Below, in pieces: positions 55,744-61,974 of a stretch of 64,000 bases of DNA. Every line of letters begins with the position of its first letter. Position 1 is the stretch's first letter. The DNA is taken from contig NZ_CP036433.1 in NCBI RefSeq assembly GCF_007751035.1, positions 3,763,001 to 3,827,000 of the forward strand. The letters run 5' to 3'. The notes beneath the pieces were generated by a model. It did no database searches, was not told the origin of the DNA, and was given only the letters and a program-made list of their open reading frames with translations. The DNA is from Lignipirellula cremea. GTDB lineage: Bacteria; Planctomycetota; Planctomycetia; Pirellulales; Pirellulaceae. A program made the translations under genes and the position numbers.

Positions 55744-57239
55744 CAGGGCTTTAAAGCTAGCACTTCTTGCGTTTAGCAAGAATTTTGGCGGTGGAAACGT
55801 GGGGTTGGTCGTTCCGTTTGGTTCGCTTCGGCGGCGGGCGTTTTGGGCCGCGTTTGTGTTTCTGAAAGGCGGATAGACGCACGTTCCCCGCCAACTCCAC
55901 TAACATTTTTGATAACTGTTTCAGCGTCAAAGGCGACAGCGCTTCGCGCCATTCATCTTCCGGGATGGCGATCATCATGCCGCGCCACACCATGCTCATT
56001 TCATCCGCCATGTAGTAGAAGGAAAAATTCTTCTCAATCTTTTCCACGCCGTGCGCCGCCCGCAGCGCGGCTTTCACTACAGCCAACGCATTGAAAATCA
56101 CCAGTCCCAGGCTAAAACCGAATAACGCCGCCGGCGGATAGCCCAGCGTGTTGATCTCGTTGTTGAGCGACAGTCGCAGTTCGTTGAAGGCGGCTTCAAT
56201 GCTCCAGCGCGTGCGGTATGTGTCAGAGATTGTCACTGCGTCGACGTCCGCCGGCAGATTGGAAAGGATGTGAATCTCCTGTTCTCCGCCACGGCCCGAT
56301 TGGAACAATTCGACGCTGATGCGGCGAGCCGGCAGCTTGGCGCCAAAGTCGTCGGTGATCAGAATGGACTGCTCGAAGACTTGGCCCGTTTCGCTTTCGC
56401 CCCGTAAAACACGGTCTCCCGTGGGCTTCCAGCGGACATTCGCGGCGTGTTGCCGAATGACGAAAAACGCTTCATTCAAGGCGATCTCTTGGAGGAACAC
56501 CGACGTGCAGAAATTGCGATCGGCGACCCACACCTCGCCTGGCACCAAGCGATTGATCAACTCGATCAGCAGCGAACGCTCTTGCGCATGGCCGTCTTCC
56601 GCCAGTTCCACATCGTCGATGAGACCGAGTTGGGGGTCGAGCACCGCCAGCACCACGCCTGGCAAAGGACCGGCGGCGATGGTCCGTAACTCCTGGATGC
56701 GATGCTGCGTGGCGCCGGGATGATTGCCGTCCAGGATGCGCACGCGATAACCGGGCAACAGGCTGGGACGGGCGCTGTTCATCGGCTCGATCAGTTCCCG
56801 AAACAGCGTCGCCGTCTCGCGCACCAACGCGGCGGACACCAGCGGCTCAACGCCGTTGAGTTTGTCATAGACGCTGTTCACGGAGACGGAGATATCTTGC
56901 TTGCAAGCTTGATAAGCGGCGTTGGTGCTTTTGCGAGTTTTGGCGACCACCATGCCCATCAAATTGACCAACACCGAAAACGACAATTCCGACACCCGTT
57001 GCGACACAGCATGGTCGGCGAAGATCTGATCCAACCGATCCGGCGTCAAGGCCGCACCGAGCGCCGCTTTGGTCATGACGGGGATGGGACCCTCCTTTTC
57101 AAACCGCGCAAACACCTCGCCGAGAATCATGATACGCCTCCGAATTGCCGTAAATGGTTAGTTCTACTGCAATTATTGCAATCCGAGCCAACGCGTCACC
57201 CCACACCGCCGGGGAGGTGGTGCTAGCTTTAAAGCCCTG
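55744..57239 (-). mobile_element. IS4-family insertion sequence, complete
   Basis: A 1496-bp element bounded by perfect 20-bp inverted terminal repeats (CAGGGCTTTAAAGCTAGCAC at 55744-55763 and its exact inverse at 57220-57239) and flanked by 10-bp target duplications. It holds one transposase gene whose stop codon lies inside the left terminal repeat. The intact ends, intact transposase and perfect target duplication indicate a recent insertion. It could still be active. Confidence 0.95.
55757..57130 (-). CDS. IS4-family DDE transposase
   Basis: A 457-residue DDE transposase. Visible catalytic Asp134 in ILDGNH, Asp204 in VADRNF, and the Y-(2)-R-(3)-E-(6)-K-like motif at residues 305-319 (YRTRWSIEAAF then NELR, Glu312). 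The beta-strand insertion typical of IS4 transposases lies between the second Asp and the Glu. The C-terminus is strongly basic (KRGPKRPPPKRTKR). It catalyses cut-and-paste or replicative movement of the element. The frame is undisturbed. Confidence 0.95.
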   Translation of the reverse strand: MILGEVFARFEKEGPIPVMTKAALGAALTPDRLDQIFADHAVSQRVSELSFSVLVNLMGMVVAKTRKSTNAAYQACKQDISVSVNSVYDKLNGVEPLVSAALVRETATLFRELIEPMNSARPSLLPGYRVRILDGNHPGATQHRIQELRTIAAGPLPGVVLAVLDPQLGLIDDVELAEDGHAQERSLLIELINRLVPGEVWVADRNFCTSVFLQEIALNEAFFVIRQHAANVRWKPTGDRVLRGESETGQVFEQSILITDDFGAKLPARRISVELFQSGRGGEQEIHILSNLPADVDAVTISDTYRTRWSIEAAFNELRLSLNNEINTLGYPPAALFGFSLGLVIFNALAVVKAALRAAHGVEKIEKNFSFYYMADEMSMVWRGMMIAIPEDEWREALSPLTLKQLSKMLVELAGNVRLSAFQKHKRGPKRPPPKRTKRNDQPHVSTAKILAKRKKC

Positions 57240-57249
57240 GTCTCTGGGT
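57240..57249 (+). repeat. Target-site duplication, right (GTCTCTGGGT)
   Basis: Second copy of the 10-bp target duplication, directly outside the right end of the IS element. Confidence 0.95.
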
Positions 57250-57391
57250 TCCGCTCTTTTGCGTGACGGTAGCCGGAATACGTCATACTTGCACCTGTGC
57301 AGGCAGCGACTCCCCACAGCAGCAACCAGGCAGCAATAACGTCTCTCCAGACATCGTTCCTGATCTTGAACATCTCTCTTCGTTTTCAGAC

Positions 57392-57456
57392 AAAGGGGCC
57401 ACCCAAACCTTGACGACCAGCGGGGATTGGCGAGCCAATATTTGGGTGGCCCCTTT
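57392..57456 (+). repeat. 65-bp palindromic element, copy 1
   Basis: First of seven copies. Outer arms AAAGGGGCCACCCAAA (57392-57407) and TTTGGGTGGCCCCTTT (57441-57456) are perfect inverse repeats of 16 bases. Between them is a 33-base core that contains a small inner hairpin (ATTGG-CGAG-CCAAT). The copy is preceded by GAC and followed by extra T's, so on the plus strand it also looks like a Rho-independent terminator. This copy has the GACGACCAG core variant. Confidence 0.95.
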
Positions 57457-57464
57457 TTTTGGCC

Positions 57465-57540
57465 GGCAAAGTCTGGGTGGCTTCGTTTCACGGTTTTCTA
57501 TCCGTCGGATTCGATCCTTGACTCTCCTGCTCTCTCGGCT
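57465..57540 (+). repeat. 76-bp direct repeat, right copy
   Basis: Second copy of the 76-bp sequence at 55557-55632, lying between palindromic elements 1 and 2. It carries the 3' end of the split membrane gene again, in the same orientation as the left copy. Confidence 0.9.
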
Positions 57541-57548
57541 GAGCAGAC

Positions 57549-57613
57549 AAAGGGGCCACCCAAACCTTGACGATCCGCGGGGATTGGCGAGCCAATATTT
57601 GGGTGGCCCCTTT
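57549..57613 (+). repeat. 65-bp palindromic element, copy 2
   Basis: Arms 57549-57564 and 57598-57613, perfect 16-base inverse repeats; core variant GACGATCCGCGG. Confidence 0.95.
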
Positions 57614-57879
57614 TTTGGCGGAAGGAAAAAACTTGGGTTCGTCACTATGTGGAAGCTTCCCTCGTCAAAAAAAGAAAAGTAAACCACCCATAGCTTACGT
57701 CCGAAACGCTTTCTGCCCCGAAAGCAGAGGCTTGTGTGCGATTTACTTCCTTTTCTATTATTCCCTCTAAATGTTCTTGAATCAATGCCTGATTCCGCTC
57801 TCCAACCCGCCGACCTGATCGGCGGCAAATGGCGGCGGCAAATGGCGGCCACCCAAACCTTAGGGCACGTCACTTAGAC

Positions 57880-57944
57880 AAATGGGCCACCCAATCCTTG
57901 ACGACCAGCGGGGATTGGTGAGCAAATATTTGGGTGGCCCCTTT
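57880..57944 (+). repeat. 65-bp palindromic element, copy 3
   Basis: The most diverged copy: left arm AAATGGGCCACCCAAT (two changes), core with GGTGAGCAAAT, right arm TTTGGGTGGCCCCTTT intact. The upstream 57614-57879 holds no recognised gene, but a partial left-arm relic (GGCCACCCAAACCTTAGGG) at about 57847-57865 precedes this copy, next to a doubled GGCGGCAAAT. Confidence 0.9.
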
Positions 57945-58119
57945 TTTGGCTACTTCCAATTCCGAATACCCTATTGGTAGTGGGTTTACTTCCTCAATGA
58001 CGGCCATCGAGCAGGCTTCCGCGTGAGTGTGTCCGTTGGAGCGCGCCTCATCGTAGACTAGTATGTCTCCGAGGATAGGGGCGTATTTTTTCGCCACTGC
58101 TCCACCGATAGGGCGAGAC
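57945..58119 (-). pseudogene. Orphan coding fragment between palindromic elements
   Basis: Minus-strand frame between copies 3 and 4 that reads RPIGGAVAKKYAPILGDILV followed by YDEARSNGHTHAEACSMAVI and ends near GYSELEV. Both element copies are read through in the same frame, so no natural start or stop belongs to the fragment. The hydrophilic, helix-friendly composition looks like real protein and could be the end of a toxin tip or an associated domain, but I cannot assign a family. Confidence 0.5.
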
Positions 58120-58184
58120 AAAGGGGCCACCCAAACCTTGACGATCAGCGGGGATTGGTGAGCCAATATTTGGCTGGCCCCTTT
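58120..58184 (+). repeat. 65-bp palindromic element, copy 4
   Basis: Arms 58120-58135 and 58169-58184; the right arm has one change (TTTGGCTGGCCCC). Core GACGATCAG with GGTGAGCC. Confidence 0.95.
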
Positions 58185-58218
58185 TTTGGCTGCTCTTCTA
58201 TGCTTGGGTGAGTATGAG

Positions 58219-58647
58219 TCATGTCGTCTGATCCGTAGTCTGATCTTTGCCTGCTTCTTTGATGGTTGGGTCATCACTCGGCTCCGCAAGTAATGCCACA
58301 AACGAACTACCTGTAGCAATGATCCACCAACTGACTGGTAAAAGCGGATTTAGGATGCCTGATATAGGTCTTCCACTACCGAGAAATGACGCAATATGCC
58401 ACAGTAACCAACTGCCTTGAACAAGGATCGATAATCCCCAAAGTAGTCGTCGCGCATTCCGCGAAGGAAAGCTAGTAGATCTCACAATATAGGCTGCGGT
58501 AACGATGTAGCCAGGACCGAATACGACGACTGCGGCAGTTGGCTCAGCAGCGCGGAGCATTAACGGCAAGAGCATTGCCCCCCAATATAATCCCCCGAAA
58601 GCCAGAGCGACTGCAATGAACCTCGGCAATATCGACTGGTTCGGCAC
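58219..58647 (-). CDS. Four-helix membrane protein in the repeat region
   Basis: A 142-residue membrane protein with about four hydrophobic helices (residues 10-30, 39-57, 68-88 and 102-118) and an acidic, Thr/Asp-rich C-terminus (PSDDPTIKEAGKDQTTDQTT). It starts at GTG 58647 with GAGAGGG upstream. Unlike its neighbours it looks complete. Its place between palindromic elements and toxin fragments makes a membrane immunity protein possible, but no family supports that. Confidence 0.65.
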   Translation of the reverse strand: MPNQSILPRFIAVALAFGGLYWGAMLLPLMLRAAEPTAAVVVFGPGYIVTAAYIVRSTSFPSRNARRLLWGLSILVQGSWLLWHIASFLGSGRPISGILNPLLPVSWWIIATGSSFVALLAEPSDDPTIKEAGKDQTTDQTT

Positions 58648-58723
58648 GGTTATGCCCTCTCAGAAGGGATGTCATCTGGTTGGTTGTCTAAAAGCTTCGT
58701 CCGGCGACCGGGGCAAATGGGGC

Positions 58724-58761
58724 GGGCAAATGGGGCCACCCAAACTTTACCAGGGCCGATG
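58724..58761 (+). repeat. 38-bp half-element repeat, copy 1
   Basis: GGGCAAATGGGGCCACCCAA, then ACTTTACCAGGGCCGATG. The first part resembles the left arm of the 65-bp element, the rest is unrelated. An identical 38-bp copy lies at 60418-60455. Confidence 0.85.
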
Positions 58762-58765
58762 AGAC

Positions 58766-58830
58766 AAAGGGGCCACCCAAACCTTGACGATCAGCGGGGA
58801 TTGGCGAGCCAATATTTGGGTGGCCCCTTT
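58766..58830 (+). repeat. 65-bp palindromic element, copy 5
   Basis: Arms 58766-58781 and 58815-58830, perfect inverse repeats; core GACGATCAG, consensus form. Confidence 0.95.
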
Positions 58831-58986
58831 TTTTGCCTCAGGGGCAACGGCCAGCAACTTCTCGATCTCTTCCTGAGTGGGCGGGAGCAAGGGGCCCGCC
58901 AGTCTCGCTCAACGCTTCGGCGGGCAGCACACCTGATGCCTTGAGTTCATTGCGGCGAGTGCTTCGCTCTGATCGACTTTAATTCA
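58831..58986 (-). pseudogene. Gene remnant (possible cupin tail) next to element 5
   Basis: On the minus strand about 58835-58897 reads GPLLPPTQEEIEKLLAVAPE then A and continues into palindromic element 5. LPPTxEEIxxLLAVAP is like the C-terminal helix of small cupin proteins (my recollection, low certainty). The preceding sequence reads in another frame (ELKASGVLPAEALSE), suggesting frame decay. Nothing complete is left. Confidence 0.35.
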
Positions 58987-58989
58987 GAC

Positions 58990-59054
58990 AAAGGGGCCAC
59001 CCAAACCTTGACGATCAGCGGGGATTGGCGAGCCAATATTTGGGTGGCCCCTTT
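58990..59054 (+). repeat. 65-bp palindromic element, copy 6
   Basis: Arms 58990-59005 and 59039-59054, perfect; consensus core. First half of the tandem duplication. Confidence 0.95.
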
Positions 59055-59215
59055 TTTTGTGTATCAATATCGCCACAGGTATTTTTCCCCAGTTCTCGGC
59101 CGTTTCCTCGGGCGCGATCCAATTAACGGAAAGTCTGGTCGTGAACAGTTTTTCATTCAACCTAACTACTACCTGTACTGCTCATCCCGTCCAATATCAT
59201 TCACCGATCCAGATG
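59055..59215 (+). pseudogene. Rhs core fragment, copy 1
   Basis: Reads VYQYRHRYFSPVLGRFLGRD then PINGKSGREQFFIQPNYYLY and CSSRPISFTDPDG. YxYRHRYxSPxLGRFLxRDP...NYY...DP is the Rhs repeat-associated core that precedes the toxin tip. It begins directly after element 6 and is cut off by element 7 right after TDPDG, so the tip is missing in this copy. Confidence 0.8.
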
Positions 59216-59218
59216 GAC

Positions 59219-59283
59219 AAAGGGGCCACCCAAACCTTGACGATCAGCGGGGATTGGCGAGCCAATATTTGGGTGGCCCCTTT
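59219..59283 (+). repeat. 65-bp palindromic element, copy 7
   Basis: Arms 59219-59234 and 59268-59283, perfect; consensus core. In frame with the downstream Rhs fragment the element itself would be read as KGATQTLTISGDWRANIWVA. Confidence 0.95.
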
Positions 59284-59749
59284 TTTTGTGTATCAATATC
59301 GCCACAGGTATTTTTCCCCAGTTCTCGGCCGTTTCCTCGGGCGCGATCCAATTAACGGAAAGTCTGGTCGTGAACAGTTTTTCATTCAACCTAACTACTA
59401 CCTGTACTGCTCATCCCGTCCAATATCATTCACCGATCCAGATGGGCTATTCGAACTCCCTATTGTAACGCCTGGGTGGATGCCGTATTACTGCATGACC
59501 GTGCCCCCTTTTCGCTGCGCCGGGACATGTGAGTGTTCAAATATCCCACTCGCAGGGATACTTGCCATAACTCTATTTCTCTCTGCATACGTGGGGATAG
59601 AACATGATTGCTGCGCCTGGTCATGTTTGTGTACCTACGTTAGCCTAAAGGGATGGACTCAGCCTTCCCGCATGACGTCTTGTGTGCAAACCAGATTTAG
59701 AATGCTTTATCCTGACGATGCGTTCAAGATTGTTTGCAAGTGCACTTAA
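59284..59749 (+). pseudogene. Rhs core fragment copy 2 with Cys-rich toxin-like tip
   Basis: Repeats the Rhs core (YRHRYFSPVLGRFLGRDP, ISFTDPDG) and continues into the C-terminal tip LFELPIVTPGWMPYYCMTVP, then a Cys-rich stretch (CAGTCECS), a hydrophobic helix (LAGILAITLFLSAYVG), and DCCAWSCLCTYVSLKGW ending FKIVCKCT, stop at 59747-59749. In Rhs proteins the segment after the DPxG core is the exchangeable toxin. Thousands of upstream bases of an Rhs protein are missing, so this is an orphan tip. An upstream open frame to 59057 exists but reads element 7. Toxin activity is unknown. Confidence 0.7.
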
Positions 59750-59766
59750 ATTTTCGTGGGTGCTGC

Positions 59767-60036
59767 ATGAAATCAGCCAGAATGACCGTAGATCGGGTGC
59801 GAAGCTATTTTTCTACTTTGATTGCCACCGGATGCGCTCACGACTCTTCTTCACTCGCTCTGCTAATTCGTGTTTGCGATGCTGTGCCTCTCCCTGAACG
59901 ACATGATCCAGATTATGTTATTACTAGTGATATCGCAAATCGCATCGCTGACGACGCTAAGGTTGACGCTCAACTTGTGCTGGAATTATCATTCATCTTT
60001 GAACAGCTCAAGCGCCTGCCTTTGGTCAATCCGTGA
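59767..60036 (+). CDS. Possible immunity protein downstream of the Rhs tip
   Basis: An 89-residue protein (MKSARMTVDRVRSYFSTLIA at the start, LPLVNP at the end) that begins 17 bases after the toxin-tip stop. It is all-helical in appearance (IADDAKVDAQLVLELSFIFE). Small genes directly after Rhs or Cdi toxin tips are usually cognate immunity proteins, and that is the only reason for the call. No family is recognised. There is no clear ribosome site; coupling to the toxin stop is possible. Confidence 0.5.
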   Translation: MKSARMTVDRVRSYFSTLIATGCAHDSSSLALLIRVCDAVPLPERHDPDYVITSDIANRIADDAKVDAQLVLELSFIFEQLKRLPLVNP

Positions 60037-60101
60037 TACGCCTAATCGGGGGTGGTTGGAGTAAATGGGGCCAGCGGCGAATGGCACAGTCGTTTTTCTA
60101 A

Positions 60102-60345
60102 TCACTTCGTCTCAAACGAGTTATCGCCATGGGCGAGTCTTTCTTTCAGGACGGCTCTTGGCTGGACCATGAGGCCATAGTTGGTTTGTCGCTTTTTCAG
60201 CACGCGGGGTTCGTATCGGCCGGGACGGTTGCCGACCAGGCAGCGGGCAATTTGCATGAGCCGTTCCTCGCTGTACTGCAGTAGGGTGTGCGCCGGAATC
60301 GAGGCGACGCCGGACAGCAGATCCCAGCCGGCCAGTACATACTCA
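60102..60345 (-). pseudogene. C-terminal remnant of an IS4-type transposase
   Basis: A minus-strand frame without start reads EYVLAGWDLLSGVASIPAHT, then LLQYSEERLMQIARCLVGNR, PGRYEPRVLKKRQTNYGLMV and ends FETK at TGA 60102-60104. PGRxEPRxxKxRxxxYxLM...PR is the C-terminal tail typical of many IS4-type transposases. It is a different subtype from the intact element at 55744 and has lost everything upstream. Confidence 0.65.
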
Positions 60346-60417
60346 CAAGGGCGAGAAGGGGGACATCCATTATCTGGCTATTCGAACTCGCATTTCAAGC
60401 CCTCGGCGTGTGGATCG

Positions 60418-60455
60418 GGGCAAATGGGGCCACCCAAACTTTACCAGGGCCGATG
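60418..60455 (+). repeat. 38-bp half-element repeat, copy 2
   Basis: Identical to 58724-58761. Just upstream, TTCGAACTCGCATTTCAAGC (60391-60410) recurs in modified form at about 60945-60964 (GCGGAGTCGCGTTTCAAGCC). Confidence 0.85.
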
Positions 60456-60640
60456 GCGAAAAAAGTGCTGTTGGGCAGCCGAAATGTTCGAAATCGGAAC
60501 AAGCTAGACAGCGATCAATGGTTGGCCCGATTCTCCCCCTGGTGGGACGTGTTGAGTTTTGTTCGCCTGGTTTGTACCGGGTTAAGGCGGTGAGGAGGGA
60601 GGTTGCGAGAATGTTGACGGCCAACGAGGCAAATTCTCGC

Positions 60641-60859
60641 CTACGCCATCCAATCGCCCTTCTCAATGATTCTCCACCCGCCTTCCCCCTCACCTCGCTC
60701 AACGATGAAGAAATGCCTAGTAACGGCTACTCGCAACTGCTTAGGCGAGACATAGCGTATTGACACTATCTCCGACGAAACGCCAGACTGAGATCGAACA
60801 AAGCGTTTAAGGCTCCGAATGTCTTCCTTGGTCACCTCTGGGTCGTACTGTGGTTCCAT
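60641..60859 (-). CDS. Small soluble protein (72 aa)
   Basis: A 72-residue protein, MEPQYDPEVTKEDIRSLKRF to GWRIIEKGDWMA. A helix (VTKEDIRSLKRFVRSQSGV) is followed by strands (EIVSIRYVSPKQLRVAVTR, HFFIVERGEGEGGWRII) with a terminal GxWxA. AAGGAGATAACGGC precedes the ATG at 60859, an excellent ribosome site. The layout recalls small NTF2-like or immunity proteins; the family is not recognised. A tandem pair of GAACCGCAAAGGGCGCC lies just upstream at 60893-60926. Confidence 0.6.
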   Translation of the reverse strand: MEPQYDPEVTKEDIRSLKRFVRSQSGVSSEIVSIRYVSPKQLRVAVTRHFFIVERGEGEGGWRIIEKGDWMA

Positions 60860-61305
60860 GCCGTTATCTCCTTCAGGTTCCGTTGGTGTCATGAACCGCA
60901 AAGGGCGCCGAACCGCAAAGGGCGCCAGCCATTTTTTGGCTATGCGGAGTCGCGTTTCAAGCCGTCGGTGTGCGGGTGGCGTCCTTCGATGGCCCTGGGG
61001 CCCGTTGATTGTCGACCAGTGGGAATGCCTGGGTGGCCCTCAGTGGCCGTCACTCAGTGGCCGTCAAGTATTGACTGCTCGATCCCACCGCTGGCGATTC
61101 CTGGTGTCCCGTCGTCTCCGCGAGTGGTTGTGCGCATGCCAGCAGGGCAAGTTGCCCCGGTTTTTACGGAGAATCCGCGTCTTCAATCGGGCAAAACGGG
61201 GGCCTTTCGCGCATGGGCCGCAGGGGGTCGCTATAATAGAAGGGGTCAAAGCAGGCGCCATGAGGGCGCTGTACGGAAACTCTGATTGAAGGAAGGTAAC
61301 AAGCG
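60860..61305. other. Intergenic region with short tandem repeats
   Basis: Contains GAACCGCAAAGGGCGCC twice in tandem (60893-60909, 60910-60926) and CTCAGTGGCCGTCA twice (near 61048-61074). No gene supported. A GGAAGG site serves msrB. Confidence 0.6.
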
Positions 61306-61974
61306 ATGCACATCTTGCGAACACCGGTTGGACTCCTGGCGAGCCTGGCGATGCTCTGTCTGTTGACGGCGAGCGGCTGCGCGGAGCGTCCGGCGGGACT
61401 CACCCCGGCGGCCCAGGCGGCCGAACCGTCCGGCGCTGCTGCTCCTGGGACGGCGGAGACGGAAACGCCTGCTGTAGCAACCGCAGCGAAGGCTGCTACG
61501 GCCGCACCGACTGCCGCCGAGGAAGCGATCGTTTTGAAGACCGATGAGCAACTCAAGGCCCAGCTGTCGGCCGAGCAGTACTTTGTGACGCAGAAGAAAG
61601 GGACCGAACGGGCCTTCTCAGGCATCTACTGGAACCATAAAGACGACGGCGTCTACCGCTGCGTTTGTTGCAACGCGCCGTTGTTCGACTCAGGCGCCAA
61701 GTTTGATTCCCACTGCGGCTGGCCCAGCTATTTCCAGCCGCTGGCCGGGGCGATTGCGACCAACGCGGATCGCAGTCATGGGATGGTTCGCACCGAGGTG
61801 GTGTGCGCCAAATGCAAAGCCCATCTGGGGCATGTGTTCCGCGATGGTCCGGAGCCGACCGGGCTGCGTTACTGCATTAATTCGGCTTCGCTCACCTTCA
61901 AAAAAGCGGACGAAACGGCGGAAGCGACGTCCTCTCCTGATCCGGCGGTCCCTGCCGTGAAAGAGAAGCAATGA
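61306..61974 (+). CDS. msrB: Lipoprotein methionine-R-sulfoxide reductase B
   Basis: A 222-residue protein reducing the R form of methionine sulfoxide in proteins. A lipoprotein-like signal ([20 protein letters not shown] then TASGC, lipid Cys25) and an Ala/Thr/Pro-rich linker of about 45 residues precede the MsrB domain. Zinc ligands C119/C122 and C167/C170 (CAKC) are present, as are GWPSYFQPL and HLGHVF. The catalytic Cys190 lies in RYCINSASL. It probably repairs envelope proteins. The TGA overlaps the next ATG (ATGA). GGAAGG lies upstream of the start at 61306. Confidence 0.95.
   Translation: MHILRTPVGLLASLAMLCLLTASGCAERPAGLTPAAQAAEPSGAAAPGTAETETPAVATAAKAATAAPTAAEEAIVLKTDEQLKAQLSAEQYFVTQKKGTERAFSGIYWNHKDDGVYRCVCCNAPLFDSGAKFDSHCGWPSYFQPLAGAIATNADRSHGMVRTEVVCAKCKAHLGHVFRDGPEPTGLRYCINSASLTFKKADETAEATSSPDPAVPAVKEKQ

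Larger units (their letters stand above)
55580..57373 (-). pseudogene. 95-aa membrane protein gene split by the IS element
   Basis: Minus-strand gene in two parts: 57373-57240 (MFKIRNDVWRDVIAAWLLLW through KERNPE and part of a Thr codon) and 55733-55580. Deleting the IS and one target-site copy joins them in frame into 288 nucleotides: 95 residues plus a TGA stop. The rebuilt protein has two membrane helices (DVIAAWLLLWGVAACTGAS and LSSAFFFSMGCICIVIGIVM) and a charged tail (REQESQGSNPTDRKP). I do not recognise the family. The insertion is between the helices, so the gene is inactive unless the first half works alone. Confidence 0.8.
58987..59444 (+). repeat. Perfect 229-bp tandem duplication
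   Basis: Two head-to-tail units (58987-59215 and 59216-59444) that appear identical by eye. Each holds a GAC-65-bp element followed by about 160 bases of Rhs core coding sequence. Since 229 is not a multiple of three, the two copies lie in different frames. The identity implies a very recent duplication, possibly replication slippage or an assembly effect. Confidence 0.9.

Noticed and set aside
57283-57873. 196-residue minus-strand frame spanning palindromic elements 1 and 2
   Set aside because: Made mostly of element translations and the duplicated 76-bp tail; no start site or family.
57392-59283. CRISPR array
   Set aside because: Repeats are 65 bp, strongly palindromic, spaced irregularly by 92 to 581 bases, and contain no cas genes nearby.
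59057-59283. N-terminal part of the long Rhs-containing frame
   Set aside because: Reads Rhs copy 1 out of frame and then element 7; only the part from 59284 looks like real Rhs protein.
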